In this document: positions 57,788 to 64,000 of the stretch, piece by piece
How the letters are laid out: every line of letters begins with the position of its first letter
How positions within the stretch are numbered: position 1 is the stretch's first letter
Assembly: GCF_000403455.2 (NCBI RefSeq)
Contig: NZ_KE159781.1
Span: forward strand, 267,271-331,270
Direction of reading: 5' to 3'
Length of the DNA stretch: 64,000 nucleotides
Origin: Dorea sp. 5-2
GTDB lineage: Bacteria; Bacillota; Clostridia; Lachnospirales; Lachnospiraceae
Notes under the pieces: model-generated
The model's database searches: none
Seen by the model: only the letters and a program-made list of their open reading frames with translations
Told to the model about the DNA's origin: nothing
Position numbers and translations under genes: made by a program

Positions 57788-59820
57788 TAGAAGAGAGATA
57801 TAGATTGGCGGTTGATCGGATCGGGGAGATGAGAAGTGAGCAGACGGTGCAGGCTACGTTTACAGATTATTTCCATAAGATGGCGGAATTTGCCATGATG
57901 ATCGCAAAGACCAGAGATCAGCTGTCAGAAGGAGTTTATTGGAACAGGAGCCAGGAGGAACTTGCAGGGGAGAACCGGAGACTGTATGAGGATATTCTGC
58001 CGGGCGCCTATGAGAGAAGTTATGCGGATCCGTCGTATGCTGTCCGCATATTGGGAGACGAGTACGGACAGATATTGAGTTTCCTGTATACGGAACTTAG
58101 AGGAAGTATTGCATATGTGTTCGAAGGAAAGACAGAGTATCTGGATATCTTATTCGAACTGCTGATCGAGGTCTATAATCAGTTTGAAGAAGAAGCGATG
58201 CCGGATCCGGGCAGGATCAAGGACAGTATCTATTGGTATGCCAGTGATTATTGTGATGTATTTGTGGCGGACAGATTGCGGGAACAGATCGACCCGGAAG
58301 GATCTTTTGCGGCGGATATCATAAGAGACAGTCAATTGGAGGATCTCCGGTATCTGTATCGTTTCGGAGAATATATCAGTGAGAATGAATTGCGGACTGC
58401 GAAGTATCTGAATGAACTTCCCGAGGAAATGATCCGCAGGATGGCAGATGTCTATACGGAAGGGTATCGTATGGGATTCGTCAATACGGGAAAGGATCTG
58501 TCGAAGAAAGAGACGGTAGAGATCCGCTATGTGATCGGATTCGAACGCGTGATCAGGACAGCGATCGAGAACTTCGCGAAGATGGGGCTTAAGCCTGTGA
58601 TCTACCGTTCTTCGGTCAGCGCCTTAACCAAGCGCCAGCATCTGAAGACCGGCTATTACGGAGCGATCGCCAACAAGCAGTACGAATATGACCATAGGAA
58701 CGATCAGGCGTTGTTCCTGGATAAGAAGTTCATGGAGCGCAAATTAGAGGTGATCCGGACAACCTATGAACATCATAAGGAACTTGCGGGAAGATATGCG
58801 GGACCTGCATGTATTGATATGTTCGGAGAGGAACCATTTTCACCGGAGCAGAAGGAAGAAGTGATCCGGCTTACCGGGAAGCAGGAGGAGCTTCAGTTGA
58901 AGTTCCAGAGCCGCCAGAGCCAGATCACGAACCAGTATATCAAAGGTGATGAGAGAAGCTTCACGATCGTCGCTTATCCTGTGCCGGAGATCGGGGAGCA
59001 GTATGAGGAGATCTTTCATGAGATCATCCGCATCAATACGCTGGATGCGAAGGTCTATGAGAAAGTGCAGCAGGCTCTCATAGACGTGCTGGATCAAGGA
59101 GAATATGTCCATATCCTTGGCGGGAATGGGAACAGGACGGATCTTAAGGTGCAGATCCATGAGCTTAAGGATCCCAAGAAAGAGACTGCATTTGAGAATT
59201 GTGTTGCCGATGTGAATATCCCGGTTGGGGAAGTGTTCACTTCACCTGTGTTGGAGGGAACGAACGGAGTGCTCCATGTAAGCAAGGTATATCTCCATGA
59301 GCTGCAGTACAGGGATCTGGAGATAACATTTGCCAATGGTATGATCGCGGATTATAATTGCGGAAATTTCGAGCGGGAATTGGAGAATAAGGAGTATATT
59401 CATGATAACATTCTCCACAGGCATGCAACCCTGCCCCTTGGAGAGTTCGCCATCGGAACCAATACGACGGCATATGTGGCGGCGAAGAAATATGGAATAG
59501 AAGAGAAGATGCCGATCCTGATCGCCGAAAAGATGGGGCCGCATTTTGCAGTGGGAGACACCTGTTATAGCTGGAGCGAGGATGTTAAGGTATATAACCC
59601 GGATGGGAAGGAGATCGTGGCGAAGGATAATTCGGTATCCATCCTGCGAAGAGAAGACGTGGCAAAGGCATATTATCAGTGCCATACGGATATTACGATC
59701 CCATATGAAGAGCTGCAGAAGATCGCGGTAGTCACGAGGAAGGGAGACGAGATCCCGCTTCTTCTGGACGGCAGATTCGTGCTTCCCGGGACGGAGATCC
59801 TGAATGAAGCGTTTGAATAA
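57784..59820 (+). CDS. M29-family aminopeptidase with long N-terminal extension
   Basis: 678 residues. The C-terminal ~400 residues resemble M29 aminopeptidases (AmpS type): GGNGNRTDLKVQIHELKDP, NVPVGEVF-like NIPVGEVFTSPVLEGTNG, the metal ligands around LGEFAIGTNTTAY and ILIAEKMGPHFAVGDTCYSW. The usual M29 length is about 410, so some 260 N-terminal residues, mainly helical, are extra. Overlaps the upstream gene by 4 bp. Confidence 0.82.
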   Translation: MIEERYRLAVDRIGEMRSEQTVQATFTDYFHKMAEFAMMIAKTRDQLSEGVYWNRSQEELAGENRRLYEDILPGAYERSYADPSYAVRILGDEYGQILSFLYTELRGSIAYVFEGKTEYLDILFELLIEVYNQFEEEAMPDPGRIKDSIYWYASDYCDVFVADRLREQIDPEGSFAADIIRDSQLEDLRYLYRFGEYISENELRTAKYLNELPEEMIRRMADVYTEGYRMGFVNTGKDLSKKETVEIRYVIGFERVIRTAIENFAKMGLKPVIYRSSVSALTKRQHLKTGYYGAIANKQYEYDHRNDQALFLDKKFMERKLEVIRTTYEHHKELAGRYAGPACIDMFGEEPFSPEQKEEVIRLTGKQEELQLKFQSRQSQITNQYIKGDERSFTIVAYPVPEIGEQYEEIFHEIIRINTLDAKVYEKVQQALIDVLDQGEYVHILGGNGNRTDLKVQIHELKDPKKETAFENCVADVNIPVGEVFTSPVLEGTNGVLHVSKVYLHELQYRDLEITFANGMIADYNCGNFERELENKEYIHDNILHRHATLPLGEFAIGTNTTAYVAAKKYGIEEKMPILIAEKMGPHFAVGDTCYSWSEDVKVYNPDGKEIVAKDNSVSILRREDVAKAYYQCHTDITIPYEELQKIAVVTRKGDEIPLLLDGRFVLPGTEILNEAFE

Positions 59821-59825
59821 AATCA

Positions 59826-59854
59826 TTGAAAAATATTTTTAAATAAGGTATTAT
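59826..59854 (+). promoter_or_regulatory. Promoter of the pur operon
   Basis: TTGAAA (59826-59831), 17-bp spacer, TATTAT (59849-59854). No purine riboswitch or PurR box was recognised in the leader. Confidence 0.65.
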
Positions 59855-59934
59855 GAACGCGTATAGTATGGTAGGAAAGCGTTGGAAACGCGGTATGATC
59901 TGAAATGAATACAAGAAGAGGAGGAAGATTGGGT

Positions 59935-60441
59935 ATGCCAAGAGTTGGAATTGTGATGGGCAGCGACTCGGATCTGAAGGTCATGAGCAAGGCTGCGGTG
60001 ATGTTGGAGAAGTTAGGGATTGAATATGAGATGACGATCATCTCAGCCCACCGTGAACCGGACGTATTCTTTGAGTGGGCGAAAGCTGCGGAAGGTAAGG
60101 GAATGAAGGTGATCATCGCAGGCGCCGGAATGGCGGCGCATCTGCCGGGGATGTGTGCGGCGCTGTTCCCGATGCCGGTGATCGGAGTTCCGATGTCAGG
60201 TAAGAATCTGGCAGGAGAGGATGCGCTGTTTTCTATTGTCCAGATGCCGCCGGGGATCCCGGTCGCAACGGTCGCGATCGACGGGGGAATGAATGCGGCT
60301 ATTCTTGCGGCAAAGATCCTTGCAACATCGGATGAGGGGCTTTTGGATAAGCTTAAGGATTATTCCAGGGAGATGAAAGAGACGGTACAGGCAAAAGCAG
60401 CGAAATTAGACGAGATCGGATATGAGGCGTATCTGGCATGA
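59935..60441 (+). CDS. purE: N5-CAIR mutase PurE
   Basis: Rearranges N5-carboxyaminoimidazole ribonucleotide in purine synthesis. 168 residues from ATG 59935 with GAGGAGG upstream (an in-frame ATG at 59905 is less likely). GIVMGSDSDLKVM and SAHREPD are the family signatures; GAGMAAHLPGM follows. First gene of the pur operon. purK is not seen. Confidence 0.97.
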   Translation: MPRVGIVMGSDSDLKVMSKAAVMLEKLGIEYEMTIISAHREPDVFFEWAKAAEGKGMKVIIAGAGMAAHLPGMCAALFPMPVIGVPMSGKNLAGEDALFSIVQMPPGIPVATVAIDGGMNAAILAAKILATSDEGLLDKLKDYSREMKETVQAKAAKLDEIGYEAYLA

Positions 60442-60485
60442 TGACTGGTACATCATTTGCAGGCATAAAATAAGGAGATGACGAT

Positions 60486-61511
60486 ATGGATTATAAGAAA
60501 GCCGGAGTTGATATTGAGGCGGGATATAGATCAGTGGAATTGATGAAAGAGCATGTAAAGAGAACGATGCGTCCGGAGGTGTTAGGAGGGCTTGGCGGAT
60601 TCGCAGGCGCGTTTGATCTGAGCGGTATCAAGAAGATGGACGAGCCGGTCCTGCTGTCCGGTACGGACGGATGCGGGACCAAGGTGAAGCTTGCGTTCCT
60701 TATGGACAAGCATGATACCATCGGTATCGACGCGGTTGCCATGTGCGTCAACGACATCGCCTGTTCAGGCGGGGAGCCGTTGTTCTTCCTGGATTATATA
60801 GCGTGCGGAAAAAATTATCCTGAGAAGATCGCTTCTATTGTGAGCGGAGTTGCGGAAGGATGCAGCCAGTCGGGCTGCGCCCTTGTAGGCGGCGAGACGG
60901 CAGAGCATCCGGGATTGATGCCGGAGGATGATTACGATCTTGCGGGATTTGCGGTTGGAGTGGTTGACAAGAAGGAGATCATAAGCGGTGAAGAGATCAA
61001 AGAGGGAGACGTGCTGATCGGCATGGCTTCGAGCGGTGTCCACAGCAATGGATTCTCCCTTGTCCGCAAGGTGTTTGAGATGACGAAGGAGTCATTGGAT
61101 ACATATTATGAGGAATTAGGGAAGACATTGGGAGAGACGCTGATCACGCCGACGAAGATCTATGTGAAGGCGCTTAAAAGTGTCAGGGACAATGGTGTGA
61201 AGATCAAGGGCTGCAGCCACATTACAGGCGGAGGCTTCTATGAGAATATCCCGCGGATGCTGCCGGACGGTGTTAGGGCGGTCATTGAGAAAGACAGCTA
61301 TGAGATCCCCGCGATCTTCGGGCTTCTTGCCAAAAAGGGAGAGATTGCGGAAGAGATGATGTACAATACCTTCAACATGGGACTTGGTATGGTGATAGCG
61401 GTAGATCCTTCTGATGTGGATAAAGCGGTCGAAGCGGTCGAAGCGGCAGGCGAGAAGCCATATGTGGTCGGCCGTATCGAGGCGGGAGAAAAAGGAGTCA
61501 CATTATGTTAG
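60486..61511 (+). CDS. purM: Phosphoribosylformylglycinamidine cyclo-ligase PurM
   Basis: AIR synthetase. 341 residues. LSGTDGCGTKVKLAF, CSGGEPLFFLDYIA and GGETAEHPG are family signatures of the ATP-binding core. 44 bp after purE; overlaps purN by 7 bp. Confidence 0.97.
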   Translation: MDYKKAGVDIEAGYRSVELMKEHVKRTMRPEVLGGLGGFAGAFDLSGIKKMDEPVLLSGTDGCGTKVKLAFLMDKHDTIGIDAVAMCVNDIACSGGEPLFFLDYIACGKNYPEKIASIVSGVAEGCSQSGCALVGGETAEHPGLMPEDDYDLAGFAVGVVDKKEIISGEEIKEGDVLIGMASSGVHSNGFSLVRKVFEMTKESLDTYYEELGKTLGETLITPTKIYVKALKSVRDNGVKIKGCSHITGGGFYENIPRMLPDGVRAVIEKDSYEIPAIFGLLAKKGEIAEEMMYNTFNMGLGMVIAVDPSDVDKAVEAVEAAGEKPYVVGRIEAGEKGVTLC

Positions 61512-62131
61512 ATGTCGTCGTATTGGTATCCGGAGGCGGAACGAATCTTCAGGCGATCATAGACGGGGTAGAGTCCGGAAGTATTACGAACACCAGGATC
61601 ACCGGAGTTATCAGCAACAATAAGAATGCCTATGCCCTTGAGAGGGCGAAGAAACATGGGGTTCGGAATCAGTGTATCTCTCCGAAGGATTTTGCGTCCA
61701 GAGACGAATTCAATGAGCGGTTCATCGAAGTGATAGACGAGTGGAAGCCGGACCTGATCGTCCTGGCGGGTTTTCTGGTTGTGATCCCGCCGGCAATGAT
61801 CGAACGTTACAGGAACCGTATCGTCAATATTCATCCCTCGCTGATCCCGTCGTTTTGCGGGACGGGCTTCTACGGGCTTAAGGTACATGAAGCGGCTTTG
61901 GAGAGAGGCGTGAAGGTGGTCGGCGCGACGGTACATTTTGTAGATGAAGGAACCGACACGGGTCCGATCATCCTGCAGAAAGCCGTGGAAGTAGAAGCCG
62001 GGGATACGCCGGAGATCCTGCAGAAGCGCGTGATGCAACAGGCGGAATGGAAGATCCTGCCGCGGGCGATCGATCTGATCGCGAACGGGAAAGTATCCGT
62101 CTGTGATGGAAAGGCAGTTATCAGTCAATAG
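61505..62131 (+). CDS. purN: GAR formyltransferase PurN
   Basis: Formylates glycinamide ribonucleotide using formyl-THF. 208 residues. SGGGTNLQAIID at the start and NIHPSLIPSF with the catalytic Asn/His; VDEGTDTGPII carries the catalytic Asp. Overlaps purM. Confidence 0.97.
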   Translation: MLDVVVLVSGGGTNLQAIIDGVESGSITNTRITGVISNNKNAYALERAKKHGVRNQCISPKDFASRDEFNERFIEVIDEWKPDLIVLAGFLVVIPPAMIERYRNRIVNIHPSLIPSFCGTGFYGLKVHEAALERGVKVVGATVHFVDEGTDTGPIILQKAVEVEAGDTPEILQKRVMQQAEWKILPRAIDLIANGKVSVCDGKAVISQ

Positions 62132-62175
62132 TGAAGAATCGGTAGATAGGAGCCGCTATATAGGGAGGTCAGAAG

Positions 62176-63447
62176 ATGAAAGTATTAATTGTTGGAAGTG
62201 GAGGCAGGGAGCACGCGATCGCGTATTGTACGGCGAAGAGCGAGAAGGTAGATAAGATCTACTGTACGCCGGGGAATGCAGGGATCGCAGAGTATGCCGA
62301 GTGTGCTCCGATCGGTGCGATGGAATTCGATAAGATTGTTGCATTTGCGAAGGAGAAGGCGGTTGATCTTGTGATCGTAGGTATGGATGATCCGTTGGTA
62401 GGAGGTTTGGTCGACGAACTTGAGGCCGCCGGTATCCGGACGTTCGGACCCAGGAAGAATGCGGCGATCCTGGAAGGTTCCAAGGCATTTTCCAAGGATC
62501 TGATGAAGAAATATCATATTCCGACAGCAGGGTATGAGAACTTTACGGATGCCAAGAAGGCGCTTGCATATCTTGAGACGGCAAAGTTCCCGATCGTGCT
62601 TAAGGCGGACGGACTTGCGCTTGGCAAAGGCGTACTGATCTGCAATACGCTTGAGGAGGCAAAAGAAGGCGTTAAGACCATTATGCTGGATAGAAAATTC
62701 GGAGACGCAGGCAATGAGATGGTGATCGAGGAATTCATGACAGGCAGGGAAGTGTCGGTTCTTTCTTTTGTAGATGGCAATACGATCAAGACCATGACGT
62801 CGGCGCAGGATCATAAGCGCGCCGGAGACGGAGATACAGGGCTTAATACAGGCGGTATGGGAACATTTTCTCCAAGCCCGTTCTATACGAAGGAAGTGGA
62901 AGATTTCTGCAATAAATATATCTATCAGGCGACGGTGGACGCCATGAAGGCAGAGGGAAGACCGTTCAAGGGAGTCATATTCTTCGGGCTGATGCTGACG
63001 GAAGAAGGACCGAAGGTGTTGGAGTATAACGCAAGGTTCGGGGATCCGGAGGCGCAGGTTGTCCTGCCGCGGATGAAGAATGATATCATCGAAGTAGTAG
63101 AAGCCTGTATCGACGGGACGCTTGACAAGGTTGACCTGCAGTTTGAAGACAATGCGGCAGTCTGTGTGGTCCTGGCAAGCGAGGGATATCCGGTTGCGTA
63201 TGATAAGGGACTTCCGATCAGCGGACTGGAAGAATTTGCAAAACAGGAAGGATACTATTGCTTCCATGCCGGTACGAAATTTGAGGGAGAGCAGATCGTG
63301 ACAAGCGGCGGACGTGTGCTTGGGATCACGGCAAAGGGGAAGGATCTGAAAGAGGCGAGAGCCAATGCCTATGCCGCAACAGAGTGGGTGCAGTTCGACA
63401 ATAAATATATGCGTCATGATATAGGAAAGGCGATTGACGAAGCGTAA
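62176..63447 (+). CDS. purD: Phosphoribosylamine-glycine ligase PurD
   Basis: GAR synthetase, ATP-grasp fold. 423 residues. GSGGREHAIAYC at the start, EFMTGREVSVLSF, and YNARFGDPEAQVVLPRM in the ATP-grasp region. Last gene of the pur operon; purF, purL, purC and purH are not in the window. A hairpin follows. Confidence 0.97.
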   Translation: MKVLIVGSGGREHAIAYCTAKSEKVDKIYCTPGNAGIAEYAECAPIGAMEFDKIVAFAKEKAVDLVIVGMDDPLVGGLVDELEAAGIRTFGPRKNAAILEGSKAFSKDLMKKYHIPTAGYENFTDAKKALAYLETAKFPIVLKADGLALGKGVLICNTLEEAKEGVKTIMLDRKFGDAGNEMVIEEFMTGREVSVLSFVDGNTIKTMTSAQDHKRAGDGDTGLNTGGMGTFSPSPFYTKEVEDFCNKYIYQATVDAMKAEGRPFKGVIFFGLMLTEEGPKVLEYNARFGDPEAQVVLPRMKNDIIEVVEACIDGTLDKVDLQFEDNAAVCVVLASEGYPVAYDKGLPISGLEEFAKQEGYYCFHAGTKFEGEQIVTSGGRVLGITAKGKDLKEARANAYAATEWVQFDNKYMRHDIGKAIDEA

Positions 63448-63480
63448 GAAAAGCATCGTTATGCGAATAAGCAGCAAAAG

Positions 63481-63513
63481 AGAGAGCTTACAAATTATCT
63501 TGTAAGCTCTCTT
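63481..63513 (+). terminator. Hairpin after purD
   Basis: A perfect 13-bp stem AGAGAGCTTACAA / TTGTAAGCTCTCT, 6-nt loop. No strong T run follows, and its right arm includes the -35 of the next promoter. Confidence 0.6.
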
Positions 63514-63528
63514 CAATTATGTTATAGT
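63500..63528 (+). promoter_or_regulatory. Promoter of the GntR gene
   Basis: TTGTAA (63500-63505) within the hairpin arm, 17-bp spacer, TATAGT (63523-63528). Confidence 0.55.
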
Positions 63529-63569
63529 ATGCCTAGAACAAAAGAAACAGGATGAGAAAAGGTGATACA

Positions 63570-63944
63570 ATGCTGATAGAGATTGATTTTAACAGCGATG
63601 AAGCAATCTATGTCCAGCTTCAGAATCAGATCATCATGGGGATAGCCATGAATATGATCCGGGAGGGTGATTCTCTTCCGTCGGTGAGACAGCTTGCGAA
63701 TACGGTAGGCATCAATATGCATACGGTGAATAAGGCTTACTCCATACTAAAGCAGGAAGGATTTATCCGGTTGGACAGAAGGAAAGGCGCAGTGATCGCC
63801 ATTGATATGGATAAGGCGAGAGAATTGTTGGATATGAGGGAACAGCTCCGCGTATTACTGGCAAGAGGAAGATGCAAGAATATTTCAAAAGAAGAAGTGT
63901 ATGCCTTGATAGAAGAGATCTACGATGAATATGAGGATTTATAA
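63570..63944 (+). CDS. YtrA-type GntR-family regulator
   Basis: About 124 residues from ATG 63570 with AAAGGTGA upstream (in-frame ATG at 63552). GntR winged helix (YVQLQNQIIMGIAMNMI, LPSVRQLANTVGINMHTVNK) followed by a short tail rather than a full effector domain, the YtrA subfamily, which usually regulates adjacent ABC transporters. The downstream gene is outside the window. Confidence 0.93.
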   Translation: MLIEIDFNSDEAIYVQLQNQIIMGIAMNMIREGDSLPSVRQLANTVGINMHTVNKAYSILKQEGFIRLDRRKGAVIAIDMDKARELLDMREQLRVLLARGRCKNISKEEVYALIEEIYDEYEDL

Positions 63945-64000
63945 AGGTTTTCCGAAGTAGGTCGGAGAAGAATGCAAGATCGAAGGTTGGAATGTGTGCA

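Noticed and set aside
59855..59934. Purine riboswitch or PurR box before purE
   Set aside because: The leader is short and lacks both the conserved purine-aptamer loops and the PurR box pattern.
62185..63516. Open frame of 443 codons on the minus strand
   Set aside because: It lies antisense to purD, whose product is fully convincing. The minus frame has no ribosome binding site or family resemblance and reflects codon bias.
1..64000. CRISPR arrays, tRNA and rRNA genes
   Set aside because: No regularly spaced repeats and no cloverleaf or rRNA-like sequence was recognised on either strand by reading; a covariance search would be needed to exclude unusual RNAs.

Overview
The window is a low-to-mid GC Firmicutes chromosome segment, most consistent with a spore-forming Lachnospiraceae (Clostridium cluster XIVa). 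The evidence is an alpha/beta-type small acid-soluble spore protein, AddAB instead of RecBCD, a single-chain glycyl-tRNA synthetase, a PyrK/PyrD pair, strong GGAGG ribosome binding sites throughout, and many Lachnospiraceae-type families (DUF1700/DUF4097/PspC, sigma plus DUF4179, FapA/DUF342). This placement is inferred from protein families; no rRNA or tRNA gene was seen.

Layout. 1-3.3 kb: the end of a sensor histidine kinase, a LysR regulator and an RmlD-like reductase. 3.4-5.4 kb (minus strand): a queuosine-precursor operon (queC, YhhQ-type transporter, queF) behind a consensus promoter and a preQ1-I-like riboswitch with a terminator. 5.6-12.9 kb: an accessory, decayed region. It holds an HTH-Uma2 fusion, a stub of an AAA-ATPase, a membrane protein that seems to have lost its HTH domain, a Nudix hydrolase, an ATPase gene with a deletion and truncation, a TnpV transposon protein, a TipA-like MerR regulator, an XRE regulator, a sigma-like conjugative-element gene interrupted by a 338-bp IS21-like non-autonomous element with a perfect 28-bp internal palindrome, and a methyltransferase. 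13.1-15.3 kb: a lysine riboswitch, terminator and NhaC-family transporter. 15.4-17.4 kb: sigma factor and DUF4179 protein.

17.5-36.1 kb is core genome: M16 presequence-type protease, era, a YqzL-like small gene, recO, FapA-like protein, glyS, the threonine-to-glycine pair tdh-kbl, and addB-addA. 36.3-41.5 kb is a second accessory region: an M56 membrane protease and BlaI-type repressor diverge from a secreted matrixin-like metalloprotease with about nine cell-wall-binding repeats, followed by two paralogous lipoproteins and a related membrane-anchored protein. The matrixin gene has a roughly 200-nt structured leader, and a long nested hairpin separates the lipoprotein genes. An AAA-like ATPase lies convergent to this set.

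43.2-51.8 kb: a PadR-controlled envelope operon (PadR, DUF1700, DUF4097, PspC), a spore protein gene whose ribosome binding site lies in an inverted repeat with its own upstream region, a divergent TagA-like protein, a PucR-like regulator, and the division module ftsE-ftsX-EnvC-like hydrolase-CtpA protease. 52-63.4 kb: pyrimidine genes pyrC-pyrF-pyrK-pyrD-pyrE, small membrane proteins, a long M29 aminopeptidase, then purE-purM-purN-purD, ending with a YtrA-type GntR regulator. No CRISPR array, tRNA, rRNA or complete insertion sequence was found.
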